Of a stretch of 64,000 bases of DNA, positions 45,752 to 54,635 are shown one piece after another. Both the position numbers and the translations under genes were made by a program. The stretch's first letter is position 1, and each line of letters opens with the position of its first letter. The stretch comes from Lysobacterales bacterium (GTDB taxonomy: Bacteria; Pseudomonadota; Gammaproteobacteria; Xanthomonadales; Ahniellaceae), in the NCBI GenBank assembly GCA_016703225.1, contig JADJCM010000003.1, forward strand, positions 248,001 through 312,000, given 5' to 3'. The notes below the pieces were generated by a model. The model worked only from the letters and a program-made list of their open reading frames with translations, was not told the DNA's origin and made no database searches.

Positions 45752-47226
45752 GCAAGCAAGGCGGCAAGCCCGGCGTGTTCCAGTTTCTCGACGTGCCGCG
45801 GCGCACGCCGCGTGAGCTGGCGGTGCCGGTGCGCGTGCTCGGCTGGAACGAGATCTACGGCGGTTTCGACGCGCCGGGCGCGCTCGAGCAGAGCGCGCGT
45901 TGCCTCGACTGCGGCAATCCCTACTGCTCGTGGAAATGCCCGGTGCACAACGACATTCCGAACTGGCTGGGTCTGGTCAAGGAAGGGCGCCTGTTCGAAG
46001 CCGCCGAGCTCGCGCACAGCACCAACCCCTTGCCGGAAATCTGCGGCCGCGTCTGCCCGCAGGATCGCTTGTGCGAGGGTGCCTGCACGATCAACGTCGG
46101 CTTCGAAGCGGTGACCATCGGCGCGGTCGAAAAGTACATCGTCGATGAAGCTTTCCAGCAGGGTTGGCGACCGGACCTGTCGCGCGTGGTCGCCACCGGC
46201 AAGCGCGTCGCCATCATCGGTGCCGGGCCGGCCGGCTTGAGCTGCGCCGATCGACTAGCACGCATCGGCATCGAAGCGCATGTGTTCGATCGCTACGAAG
46301 AGATCGGTGGCCTGCTGACCTTCGGCATTCCGCCGTTCAAGCTGGAGAAGCAGGTGATCGCGACGCGGCGTGCCGTGCTCGAAGCCATGGGCGTGCGCTT
46401 CCATCTCGGCGTCGAGATCGGCCGCGATCGCACGCTCGACCAGTTGCTCGCGGAATTCGACGCAGTGTTCGCCGGCACCGGTGCGTATCGGTACGTCGAT
46501 GCGCAGTTGCCGGGGCAGCAACTCGCCGGCGTGTTGCCGGCGTTGCCGTTTCTGGTCGCGAATGGGCGTCGCGTGCTGCATGGCGAGGCACAGGATCGCG
46601 GCCAGGAGGCCGCTCCCACAATGAGGCCGATCGCGGGTTGGTCGCTGTCGGCGCCGGAGATCGATGTACGCGGCAAGCGCGTGGTCGTGCTCGGTGGTGG
46701 CGATACCGGCATGGACTGCGTGCGTACCGCCGTGCGCCTCGGTGCGCGTGAGGTGACCTGCATCTATCGCCGCGACGAGGCGGCGATGCCGGGCTCCAAG
46801 CGCGAAGTGAAGAACGCGCGCGACGAAGGCGTGCAGTTCCTGTTCAACCGCCAGCCGCTCGCGATCGAAGGCGACGCGCAGGCCACCGGCGTGCGCGTGG
46901 TCGAGACCCGCGCCGCGGCGAGTGGTTCGCGCAGCGTCGGCCCCGAGATCGTCGATGGCAGCGAGACGGTAATCGCTGCCGACATCGTGCTCCTCGCCTT
47001 TGGCTTCCGTCCCGACCCGGCCAATTGGTTGACGCAACACGCACCCGAGCAGACCCCCGACCAGCGCCTGCTCGTCGGCCAGAACGGCCGCCTGCCGTTC
47101 CAGACCGCGAACCCGAAACTGTTCGCCGGCGGCGACCTCGTCCGCGGCGCCGACCTCGTCGTCACCGCCGTGCACGACGGCCGCGAGGCGGCGGCGAGTA
47201 TCGGGAAATTGCTCGGCGTCGCCTGA
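45748..47226 (+). CDS. gltD: Glutamate synthase, small (beta) subunit
   Basis: This 492-residue FAD- and NADPH-binding subunit supplies electrons to GltB. Two [4Fe-4S] clusters are bound by 'CLDCGNPYCSWKCPVHND' and 'CGRVCPQDRLCEGACTI'. The FAD loop is IIGAGPAGLSCADRLA and the NADPH loop VVVLGGGDTGMDCVRTA. Between 'PFLVANGRRVL' and 'DVRGKRVVVLGG' the protein carries about 12 extra residues compared with E. coli GltD. That insert (residues about 283-292) is encoded by a REP-like palindrome, in frame. The gene ends eight bases from the convergent cysK stop. Confidence 0.96.
   Translation: MSKQGGKPGVFQFLDVPRRTPRELAVPVRVLGWNEIYGGFDAPGALEQSARCLDCGNPYCSWKCPVHNDIPNWLGLVKEGRLFEAAELAHSTNPLPEICGRVCPQDRLCEGACTINVGFEAVTIGAVEKYIVDEAFQQGWRPDLSRVVATGKRVAIIGAGPAGLSCADRLARIGIEAHVFDRYEEIGGLLTFGIPPFKLEKQVIATRRAVLEAMGVRFHLGVEIGRDRTLDQLLAEFDAVFAGTGAYRYVDAQLPGQQLAGVLPALPFLVANGRRVLHGEAQDRGQEAAPTMRPIAGWSLSAPEIDVRGKRVVVLGGGDTGMDCVRTAVRLGAREVTCIYRRDEAAMPGSKREVKNARDEGVQFLFNRQPLAIEGDAQATGVRVVETRAAASGSRSVGPEIVDGSETVIAADIVLLAFGFRPDPANWLTQHAPEQTPDQRLLVGQNGRLPFQTANPKLFAGGDLVRGADLVVTAVHDGREAAASIGKLLGVA
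46594..46620 (-). repeat. REP palindrome inserted in frame within gltD
   Basis: On the minus strand the element has a GTGGGA head followed by GCGGCC, a 4-base loop and GGCCGC (plus 46608-46613 and 46598-46603), then GAT. It matches the copy at 36433-36456 in head, loop and tail. It is read through by gltD as DRGQEAAPT and lies in a surface loop between the FAD and NADPH domains. Confidence 0.75.
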
Positions 47227-47234
47227 CCGGGGAC

Positions 47235-48170
47235 CTACTCGTCCGATCCCTCATTGACGCCTTCGAACAGGAAGGTGCTGAGGTAGCGTTCGCCGGTGTC
47301 GGGGAGCATGGCCAGGATCACGGTTCCTGGATCGGAGGCGCGTGCGACCTTGAGTGCGGCGGCGAAGGTGGCGCCGGAGGACAGGCCGCAGAAGATGCCT
47401 TCGAGGCGGGCAAGGTCGCGGGCGCAGTCGCGGGCTTCGATGTCGCCTATGGTGGCGATGTGGTCGAACACTTCGCGGTTCAGCACCGGCGGAACGAAGT
47501 CCGGGGTCCAGCCCTGGATCTTGTGCGGAGCCCATTCGCGACCGCTGAGCAGGGCCGCACCTTCGGGTTCGGCGACGCAGATGCGCAGGTCCGGGCGCGC
47601 CAGCTTGAGCATTTCGCCGGCGCCGGTCAGGGTGCCGCCGGTGCCGTAGCCGGTGACGAACCAGTCGAGGCGTTTGCCGGCGAAGTCGCTCAGGATTTCC
47701 GGGCCGGTGCTGTTGCGGTGATAGGCCGGATTGGCGCGGTTCTCGAACTGGTCGGCGAAGAACGCGCCGTGCTCGGCGGCGTATTCACGTGCGCGTCGCA
47801 CCATGCCGCTGCCGCGTTCGGCCGCCGTGGTCAGGATCACCTTGGCACCGAAGGCGCGCATCAGCTTGCGCCGCTCGACCGAAAAGGTCTCCGACATGAA
47901 GCTCACGAATGGGTAGCCGCGTGCAGCGCAGACCATCGCCAGCGCGATGCCGGTGTTGCCCGAGGTCGCCTCGACCACCATCTGCCCGGGCTTGAGCACG
48001 CCGCGCGCTTCGGCGTCGATGACGATGCCGAGCGCGAGCCGGTCCTTGACCGAGGACATCGGGTTGAAGGCCTCGATCTTGACGTACATCGAGACTCCGG
48101 CCGGCGCCAGTCGCTGGATGCGCACGATCGGCGTGCGCCCGATGGTGTCGAGGATGCTGTCGTGAAGCAT
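47235..48170 (-). CDS. cysK: Cysteine synthase A (O-acetylserine sulfhydrylase)
   Basis: This 311-residue PLP enzyme makes cysteine from O-acetylserine and sulfide. The PLP lysine is in SSVKDR, the substrate loop is TSGNTGIALAM, the phosphate-binding loop is GTGGTLTGAG, and the C-terminal SSGATFAA binds the pyridine nitrogen side. The length suits CysK rather than CysM, but the specificity for sulfide versus thiosulfate cannot be settled here. REP copies lie immediately upstream. Confidence 0.92.
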   Translation of the reverse strand: MLHDSILDTIGRTPIVRIQRLAPAGVSMYVKIEAFNPMSSVKDRLALGIVIDAEARGVLKPGQMVVEATSGNTGIALAMVCAARGYPFVSFMSETFSVERRKLMRAFGAKVILTTAAERGSGMVRRAREYAAEHGAFFADQFENRANPAYHRNSTGPEILSDFAGKRLDWFVTGYGTGGTLTGAGEMLKLARPDLRICVAEPEGAALLSGREWAPHKIQGWTPDFVPPVLNREVFDHIATIGDIEARDCARDLARLEGIFCGLSSGATFAAALKVARASDPGTVILAMLPDTGERYLSTFLFEGVNEGSDE

Positions 48171-48202
48171 GGCGACCTCCGTGGTGGGGTCGCTAGCCTA
48201 GC

Positions 48203-48336
48203 GTGGGTCCAGCTTCAGCCGGACACTGTTCTCGGCGCGCGAAAGAGCCTGGCTGAAGCCAGACCCACATTGGGGCGCTCTCCGTGGGTCCAGCTTCAGC
48301 TGGACGCGCTCTCCGTGGGTCCAGCTTCAGCTGGAC
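48203..48336. repeat. REP cluster (four copies) between cysK and ppx
   Basis: Three copies in plus orientation (48203-48225, 48284-48305, 48315-48336) and one inverted copy (48248-48268) share a GTGGGTC head and a CAGC-TTCA-GCTG-type stem-loop. The last two plus copies are identical over the core and repeat at 31-base spacing. The cluster fills the whole gap of about 176 bases between divergent cysK and the end of ppx. The arrangement is that of a BIME-type REP cluster. Confidence 0.8.
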
Positions 48337-48346
48337 GCTCTCCGCC

Positions 48347-49852
48347 TCAAATCGTCTTCACCACCAGCCTGAAGTCGATCGCCGCGAGGTAGTCCCGTTC
48401 CTGTTCGAGATCGGTCTGGGTGAGCGGATGCGATTGCAGCCAGCGGTCCGGCAGCGATAGCCGCAGCGTGCGTTCGCCGCCTTCGATCGCGAGCTTGGGC
48501 ACGCGCTCGTCAACGCGCGAGCGGTGCAGCAGTGCGGCCAGGCGCAGCAGGATCACGAGGCGCTCGGCGAACGGCGCGGCGCGTGACGGAAGTGCCTTCA
48601 GCGCATTCACCGGAACGCCGCGGCGGTGCCCGCGCACGACGGTGGCGAGCACCTGTTGTTCGAGGCGGGTGAAGCCGGCGAGATCGGAATTGGCGAGCAC
48701 GTATTCGGCGTGCTGGTGGTGCTGGCTGTGCGCGATCGCGAGCCCGACTTCATGCACGCGCGCCGCGAAGTGCAGCCAGGTGCGATGGCTCTCGTCCAGA
48801 CCCCAGACTGCGGCAACCGCATCGAACATGGTCAGCGCGCTGCGTTCGACGCGCTCGGCATGGGTCTCGTCGACGCTGTAGCGCTGGCACAGTGCCTGGA
48901 TCGTCGCCTCGCGCGGGTCGCTGTGTTCGGCGCGCCCGACCATGTCCCAGAGCAGGCCTTCGCGCATCGCGGTTTCGCAGGCCTGCATCGACTTGATACC
49001 GAGCGTCTCGATCACCGAGTGCAGGATCACCGCGCCGCCGGCAATCACGCTGCGGCGCTCGTCGCTGAGCGTCGGCAGCTTGATCGCATCGACTTGCCCG
49101 GCCTTGACCATGGCGTCGCGGATTTCGTCCATCACTGCGCGCGTGATGGTGCCGTCCTTTTCGCCAAGCTTGTGCGCAATGTCGCCGATCGCCTTGATCG
49201 TTCCCGACGAACCCCAGCACTCCTTCCAGCCGCGCGCCTTGTACTCGGTGGCGAACTGCTGCAGTTCGAGCGCGATCGCGGTACGCGCATCATCGTAGCG
49301 GCGACGGGTGATGGCACCGTCCGGGAAGTACTTCAGGGTCGAGGCGATGCAGCCCATCTGCAGGCTCTCGCGCTCGATCGGACTGAAGCGTTCGCCGATG
49401 ATGAACTCGGTCGAACCGCCGCCGATATCGACCACCAGACGGCGCTTGCCGCTCTCTGGAATGCCGTGCGCGACGCCGAGGTAGATCAGGCGTGCCTCCT
49501 CACGTCCGGAGACGATTTCGATCGGATGCCCGAGCGCGCTCTCGGCGGCGATCAGGAACGCGCGCGGCGGCTTCGGCTTGCGCACGGTGTGGGGGCCGAC
49601 CGCCCAGACGCGGTCGTCGGGCAGGTGCGCGATGCGTTGCCCGAACTGGGCCAGGCAGTTCAGTGCTTGGCGGCGCTTGTCGGCGCTGAGCGATCCATCC
49701 TCGCCGAGGCCTGCGGCCAGACGCACCGCTTCGCGCAAGCGGTCGATGACCTGCAACTGCCCGCGCTCGTAGCGGGCCACGACCAGATGAAAGCTGTTTG
49801 AGCCGATATCGACCGCAGCCAGTTCTTCGCCTTCGGGCAGCACGCTGTGCAT
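48347..49852 (-). CDS. ppx: Exopolyphosphatase
   Basis: This 501-residue Ppx/GppA-family protein has the ASKHA phosphate loops 'AVDIGSNSFHLVVARYE' and 'LVVDIGGGSTEFIIGE'. A C-terminal HD-like domain includes 'FAARVHEVGLAIAHSQHHQH'. It releases phosphate from polyphosphate ends; GppA-type pppGpp hydrolysis is also possible in this family. It begins two bases after the ppk stop, so ppk-ppx form one operon that makes and degrades polyphosphate. Confidence 0.93.
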   Translation of the reverse strand: MHSVLPEGEELAAVDIGSNSFHLVVARYERGQLQVIDRLREAVRLAAGLGEDGSLSADKRRQALNCLAQFGQRIAHLPDDRVWAVGPHTVRKPKPPRAFLIAAESALGHPIEIVSGREEARLIYLGVAHGIPESGKRRLVVDIGGGSTEFIIGERFSPIERESLQMGCIASTLKYFPDGAITRRRYDDARTAIALELQQFATEYKARGWKECWGSSGTIKAIGDIAHKLGEKDGTITRAVMDEIRDAMVKAGQVDAIKLPTLSDERRSVIAGGAVILHSVIETLGIKSMQACETAMREGLLWDMVGRAEHSDPREATIQALCQRYSVDETHAERVERSALTMFDAVAAVWGLDESHRTWLHFAARVHEVGLAIAHSQHHQHAEYVLANSDLAGFTRLEQQVLATVVRGHRRGVPVNALKALPSRAAPFAERLVILLRLAALLHRSRVDERVPKLAIEGGERTLRLSLPDRWLQSHPLTQTDLEQERDYLAAIDFRLVVKTI

Positions 49853-49854
49853 GG

Positions 49855-51918
49855 TCAGCCGCCGCAGAGTCGGGCCAGCAGCGACTGCTGCGCCGAATGC
49901 GGCATCGCTTCGCCCGGCTGGATGCGCAGGTAGCGACCCTCGGCATCCAGTGTCCAGGCCTGCTGGTTGTCGGCCAGGTAGTTGTCGATCTCCTCGTCGT
50001 AGGCGCGGCGCGCGAGTTCGGCGTCGAGGATCGGAAAGCAGGTTTCTACGCGACGCAGCAGGTTGCGTTCCAGCCAGTCGGCACTGGAGCAGAAGATCTC
50101 GGGCTCATCGCCGTTCTGGAACCAGTAGACGCGGCTGTGTTCGAGGAAGCGTCCGACCAGCGAACGCACCTGAATGCGCTCGGAGACGCCGGCGATGCCC
50201 GGGCGCAGCGCGCACGTGCCACGCACGCTCAGGCAGATCTGCACGCCGGCGCGCGATGCTTCGTAGAGCCAACGGATGACGCCGGCTTCGTTGAGATGGT
50301 TGATCTTGGCGCGGATCGCCGCCGGCCGACCCTGGCGCGCGTGCTCGATCTCGCGCTCGATCTTCGCCAGCAGCGCCTTGTGCAGCGTGAACGGCGACTG
50401 CAGCACGCGCTTGAGCTTGATCACCGGGCCGAGCCCGGAGAGTTGCTGGAACAACTTGTGCACGTCCTCGCCGATCTCGCTGTCGCAGGTCAGCAGGCCG
50501 AGGTCGGTGTAGGTGCGCGCGGTGCTGGCGTGGTAGTTGCCGGTGGACAGATGCACGTAGCGGCGCAAACCGTTGGCTTCACGTCGCACCACCAGCATCA
50601 TCTTGGCGTGGGTCTTGAATCCGACCACGCCGTAGACGACTTGTACCCCGGCTTCCTGCAAGCGGTCGGCAAGGCTGAGGTTGGCTTCCTCGTCGAAGCG
50701 TGCGCGCAGCTCGATGACCACGGTCACGTCCTTGCCGGCGCGTGCCGCTTCGATCAGGTAGGTGACCAGCGGCGAGTCCTTGCCGGCGCGGTACAGCGTC
50801 TGCTTGATCGCCAGCACGCCGGGGTCGGTCGCGGCCTGGCGCACGAACTCGAGCACCGTGGCGAACGAATCGAACGGATGGTGCAGCAGCACGTCGCCGC
50901 CGCGGATGGCGTCGAACACGGTCGGGACGTTGTTGATGCGCGCCTCGACGCGCGGCGTGAACTTCGGGAACTTCAGGTCGGGGCGGTCGATCATGTCGTA
51001 GATCGCGACCACGCGATTGAGGTTCACCGGTCCCTGGCAACGATAGACGTCGTCTTCACCGACGGCGAAGTTGGCCATCAGGATCTTCAGTGTCGTCTTC
51101 GGCAGCGCGTCGGCCACCTCGAGGCGCACGGCACGCGCGAATCCGCGTTCCTGCAGTTCCTCCTTCATCGCGTGTGCCAGGTTCTCGGTCTCGTCCTCGT
51201 CCAGAGACAGCTCGCTGTTGCGGGTCACGCGGAACTGGTACGAACCTTTCACCTGCATGCCCGGGAACAGTTCTTCGACGAACTCCTGCAGCACGCCCGA
51301 CAGCAGCACGAAGTCCTGCGAGCCATCGGACAGTTCTGCCGGCAGGCGAATCACGCGCGGCAGCGAGCGCGGCGCCCGCACCAGCGCCATGTTGCCTTCG
51401 CGCCCGAACGCATCCTTGCCCTTGAGCAGCACCGCCAGGTTCAGGCTCTTGTTGAGGATGCGCGGGAACGGGTGCGCGGGATCGAGCCCGAGCGGCGACA
51501 GCACCGGCAGGATCTCGTTCTGGAAATAGCCCTGCAGCCAGCGCCGCTGCTTGGCGTTCCACTCGTCGCGCAGCAGCACCTGGATGCCCTCGGCGGCCAG
51601 CGCCGGGCGCAGCGTGCGGTTCCACAGGCGGTACTGCTCTTCGAGCAATTCCAGAGCACGTGCCCGCACACGCTGCAACGTTTCCAGGGTGCTCAGTCCG
51701 TCCGGGCCGACAGTGGTGCCGCCGAGCTTGAGCGCGGCGATGCGGATCTCGAAGAACTCGTCGATGTTCGACGAGCAGATGCAAAGGAAACGCACGCGCT
51801 CCAGCAGCGGCGTCGCCGGGTCCTGCGCCTGTGCCAGCACGCGGAAGTTGAACTCAATCTGCGAAAGCTCGCGGTTGATGTAGAGCGCGGGATCGCGCAG
51901 GTCGCGGCTGGTGCTCAT
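49855..51918 (-). CDS. ppk: Polyphosphate kinase 1
   Basis: The protein has 687 residues from the ATG at 51918. It polymerises the gamma-phosphate of ATP into polyphosphate at the membrane. The N-terminal domain is 'YINRELSQIEFNFRVLAQA'. The autophosphorylated catalytic histidine region is 'YVHLSTGNYHASTARTYTD', with a second PLD-like motif near 'VRWLYEASRAGVQICLSVRG'. The length is that of E. coli Ppk (688). It is followed at once by ppx, and phoR lies upstream on the same strand with a 55-base gap, so phosphate control of the whole cluster is likely. Confidence 0.96.
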   Translation of the reverse strand: MSTSRDLRDPALYINRELSQIEFNFRVLAQAQDPATPLLERVRFLCICSSNIDEFFEIRIAALKLGGTTVGPDGLSTLETLQRVRARALELLEEQYRLWNRTLRPALAAEGIQVLLRDEWNAKQRRWLQGYFQNEILPVLSPLGLDPAHPFPRILNKSLNLAVLLKGKDAFGREGNMALVRAPRSLPRVIRLPAELSDGSQDFVLLSGVLQEFVEELFPGMQVKGSYQFRVTRNSELSLDEDETENLAHAMKEELQERGFARAVRLEVADALPKTTLKILMANFAVGEDDVYRCQGPVNLNRVVAIYDMIDRPDLKFPKFTPRVEARINNVPTVFDAIRGGDVLLHHPFDSFATVLEFVRQAATDPGVLAIKQTLYRAGKDSPLVTYLIEAARAGKDVTVVIELRARFDEEANLSLADRLQEAGVQVVYGVVGFKTHAKMMLVVRREANGLRRYVHLSTGNYHASTARTYTDLGLLTCDSEIGEDVHKLFQQLSGLGPVIKLKRVLQSPFTLHKALLAKIEREIEHARQGRPAAIRAKINHLNEAGVIRWLYEASRAGVQICLSVRGTCALRPGIAGVSERIQVRSLVGRFLEHSRVYWFQNGDEPEIFCSSADWLERNLLRRVETCFPILDAELARRAYDEEIDNYLADNQQAWTLDAEGRYLRIQPGEAMPHSAQQSLLARLCGG

Positions 51919-51973
51919 GGTTGGGGCCCAAAACGGAAGGGGGCAAGCATAGCGAGGCGCAGCCGCAACCGGC

Positions 51974-53302
51974 TCACGCCGCGTCGCGGCCATCCGTGGC
52001 GATCACGCGATGCGGCGGGAAGTGGGCCGAGAAGGTGCTGCCGACACCGACTTCGCTGCGGATATCGAGCCGCGCCTGGTGCAGGCCGAGCACGTGCTTG
52101 ACGATCGACAGGCCAAGCCCGGTGCCGCCCTTTTCGCGCGAGCGGCTGGTCGAGACGCGGTAGAAGCGTTCGCTGATGCGCGGCAGGTGCTCGGCGGGAA
52201 TGCCCTGACCGCTGTCTTGCACGGCGAAGCAGCTGCCGCCGTCCTCGTCGAACCAGCGCAGCACGATGCGACCACCCGCCGGGGTGTAGCGCACCGCGTT
52301 GGCGACCAGGTTGCCGAAGGCGCTGTGCAGATCCTTCTCCGAACCGCGCAGGTTGCGCATGGAACTGGACTCGACGCGAATCTCATGCTGCTGCTGCGAC
52401 AACGCCTTGGCATCGCGCTCGAGCCCGGCCAGCATCGCTGCCATCGAGACGGTTTCGTCCTCGGACTCGGACTGGTGATCGAGCCGCGACAGCGTCAGCA
52501 GATCCTCAACGATACGGGTCATGCGCAGCGACTGCTTGCGCATTTCGCGCACCATGCCATCCAGTTCGGGGTCGCGGTCGCTTTCGATCAGGTCGAGATA
52601 GCCGTGCAGCACGGTGAGCGGCGTGCGCAATTCGTGCGAGACGTTTGCGACGAAATCGCGTCGAACCTGTTCCAGCTTGAGCAGTACCGACACATCGCGC
52701 ACCACCAGCAGCCACTGGTCCTGCGCATACGGGATCAGGCGCATGCTCATGCGCACCTCGGGTAGCGCCGGCGACGGTACATCGATCAGCGGATCATTCG
52801 CACGCGCGGTGCGCAGCCACGCCAGGATCTGCGCATTGCGCAGCAGGCGGTCGAGGATGACGCCGCGGTGGCGCTGCGCGTCAAGCCCGAGCAGGCGCGC
52901 GGCGGAGGCGTTGAACCACACCAGTTGCCGCATCGGGCTCAGCACCACGACGCCATCGGGCAGCACCGCTGCAGCCTCGCGATAGGCGCGCAGCAGTCGC
53001 ACCAGGCGGCGCTGGCGCTGGCGACTGGCCTGGTGGCGGCGGAAAACGAACTCGGCGACGTCGCTCCATACGCCCATGCCCGACGGCGGCGGCAGCCGCG
53101 TACGCGCCAGCAACCAGCGCTGCATGCGCAGCAGGTGATGCAACGACCACAACGCATAGCAGCTGAGCGCGACGATCAGCGCCAGCTGGACGTGGTCGCC
53201 GAGATAGCCGACGAGGACGGCAGCGGCGACCAGCAGCAGCAGGCGACCGATCGACACCTGCCAGGCATGCGAACGCAGAACGCTGAGGTTGGGCCCGGGC
53301 AT
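51974..53302 (-). CDS. phoR: Phosphate regulon sensor histidine kinase
   Basis: This 442-residue protein has two N-terminal membrane segments ('IGRLLLLVAAAVLVGYLG' and 'LALIVALSCYALWSL') without a large periplasmic domain, as in PhoR. A PAS domain ('VLSPMRQLVWFNASAARLLG') precedes the HisKA box NVSHELRTPLTVLHGYLD and the ATPase motifs 'LVANAVRYTPAGG', 'DSGQGIPAEHL' and 'GGTGLGLSIVKH'. It lies 17 bases after phoB and should phosphorylate it at low phosphate. Confidence 0.93.
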   Translation of the reverse strand: MPGPNLSVLRSHAWQVSIGRLLLLVAAAVLVGYLGDHVQLALIVALSCYALWSLHHLLRMQRWLLARTRLPPPSGMGVWSDVAEFVFRRHQASRQRQRRLVRLLRAYREAAAVLPDGVVVLSPMRQLVWFNASAARLLGLDAQRHRGVILDRLLRNAQILAWLRTARANDPLIDVPSPALPEVRMSMRLIPYAQDQWLLVVRDVSVLLKLEQVRRDFVANVSHELRTPLTVLHGYLDLIESDRDPELDGMVREMRKQSLRMTRIVEDLLTLSRLDHQSESEDETVSMAAMLAGLERDAKALSQQQHEIRVESSSMRNLRGSEKDLHSAFGNLVANAVRYTPAGGRIVLRWFDEDGGSCFAVQDSGQGIPAEHLPRISERFYRVSTSRSREKGGTGLGLSIVKHVLGLHQARLDIRSEVGVGSTFSAHFPPHRVIATDGRDAA

Positions 53303-53319
53303 GCGCCTACGCTAGCGGT

Positions 53320-54018
53320 TCAGGCGATCGCCGAGAAGCGATAGCCGGCTCCGCGCACGGTCTGCACCAGGTTTTCCTTGGCGAACGGTTCCAGGGTTTT
53401 GCGCAGGCGGCGGATGTGCACATCCACGGTGCGTTCCTCGACGTAGACGTTGCCGCCCCAGACATGGTCGAGCAATTGCCCGCGCGCGTAGACGCGGTCG
53501 GCGTGGGTCATGAAGAAATACAGCAGTCGATATTCGGTCGGCCCGATCGCGACCGGCTGGTCGTTGGCGAACACTCGATGCGCGGGCCCGTCGATGCGCA
53601 ACCCGCCGATCTCGACGCTGCCGTCCTCGCCGTCGCCTTGCGCACGGCGCAGCACCGCCTTGATGCGGGCGATCAGCTCGCGTGCCGAAAACGGCTTGAC
53701 CACGTAGTCGTCGACGCCCGCATCGAGCCCGCTGACCTTGTCGTTCTCCTCGCCGCGCGCGGTCAGCATGATCACCGGTACCGAGCGCGTCAGGTCGTCG
53801 CGACGCAGCCGCCGCGCATAGTCGATGCCGCTCACTCCGGGTAGCATCCAGTCGAGCAGGATCAGGTCCGGCACCTTGTTCGCAATTGCCTCCTGTGCCG
53901 CACGCACGTCGGCCGCATGCACCGCCTGCATGCCCGCTCGTGAAATCGCCAGCCCGACCATGTCACGGATCGCGGTTTCGTCTTCGACGATCAGGATTTG
54001 CTTCAGCATGGCTTCCAA
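53320..54018 (-). CDS. phoB: Phosphate regulon response regulator
   Basis: The protein has 232 residues from 54018; a second ATG nine bases later (MLKQILIVEDE) may be the real start. The receiver domain has the acidic pair in VEDE, the phospho-acceptor in LILLDWMLPG and the Lys in YVVKPFSARE. The C-terminal winged helix ('FANDQPVAIGPTEYRLLYF', 'VDVHIRRLRKTLEPF') is OmpR/PhoB type. It activates phosphate-starvation genes. A Pho-box-like array lies just upstream. Confidence 0.95.
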   Translation of the reverse strand: MEAMLKQILIVEDETAIRDMVGLAISRAGMQAVHAADVRAAQEAIANKVPDLILLDWMLPGVSGIDYARRLRRDDLTRSVPVIMLTARGEENDKVSGLDAGVDDYVVKPFSARELIARIKAVLRRAQGDGEDGSVEIGGLRIDGPAHRVFANDQPVAIGPTEYRLLYFFMTHADRVYARGQLLDHVWGGNVYVEERTVDVHIRRLRKTLEPFAKENLVQTVRGAGYRFSAIA

Positions 54019-54038
54019 GCTGCAATCTCGCTGTCGGC

Positions 54039-54071
54039 ATTAGACGACAGGATTGTGACTCTCTCGTGACG
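54039..54071 (-). promoter_or_regulatory. Pho-box-like array upstream of phoB
   Basis: Read toward phoB, three contiguous 11-base units start with CGTCAC (54071-54061), AGTCAC (54060-54050) and TGTCGTC (54049-54039). PhoB sites are built of 11-base direct repeats with a CTGTCA-type core, so the period and the core fit, with deviations. The array ends 20 bases from the start codon, close enough that it may also affect -10 or leader functions. Confidence 0.5.
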
Positions 54072-54226
54072 TGGCGGGAGAGGTGATTGTAGAAGTGTCT
54101 GGCGTCATCTGCGGCCGGCGAACACAGTCCGCGTGCGATCTCTACAATGCCGCCGTGCGCATCACGAGCGGCGATGGTAGCGAAGATGAGGATGGGCCAA
54201 GGTATTGATGTGGCGAGGTATCGGCC

Positions 54227-54634
54227 GTGGTGAGCCTGGAGGTCACGGCAGAGGTACGGCTGGATGTTTGGCTGTGGGCGGCGCGCTTCTTCAGAACGCG
54301 GAGCCTGGCCAAGCAGGCGATCGAGGCTGGGCGGGTGGAAGTGCAGGGGCAGGTGGCGGGGAAGGCGGCGAAGGCGGTGCGGGTGGGTGATCGGCTGGTG
54401 CTGCGTCGCGGCGAGGAGCGGTTCGAGCTGCGGGTGCTTGGGCTGGACGAGCGGCGCGGTCCGGCGGCGGTGGCGCAGGCTTTGTATGCGGAGAGCGAGG
54501 AAAGCCGAGCGCAGCGCGAGAGCGCGGCGGCGCGGCGGCGCGATGAGCGCGCCGGTTACCAGGCGCCGGACTCGAAGCCGGACAAGAAGGCGCGACGACT
54601 GATCCGCGCGCTGGGCGACATCGACGCGTTCTGA
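54227..54634 (+). CDS. hslR: Heat shock protein 15 (S4-domain ribosome rescue factor)
   Basis: The protein has 135 residues from the GTG at 54227, with GAGG about eight bases upstream. The S4 domain is clear: 'VRLDVWLWAARFFRTRSLAK' and 'AIEAGRVEVQGQVAGKAAK'. A basic C-terminal tail ends in 'KPDKKARRLIRAL', as in E. coli Hsp15. It binds free 50S subunits that carry peptidyl-tRNA after stalled translation. It converges on ctaA with one spacer base. Confidence 0.92.
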   Translation: MVSLEVTAEVRLDVWLWAARFFRTRSLAKQAIEAGRVEVQGQVAGKAAKAVRVGDRLVLRRGEERFELRVLGLDERRGPAAVAQALYAESEESRAQRESAAARRRDERAGYQAPDSKPDKKARRLIRALGDIDAF

Positions 54635-54635
54635 T

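Noticed and set aside
48203..48336. A short CRISPR array
   Set aside because: The repeats are self-complementary with a GTGGG head, spacers are absent or short and unequal, one copy is inverted and no cas genes are near. REP cluster fits better.
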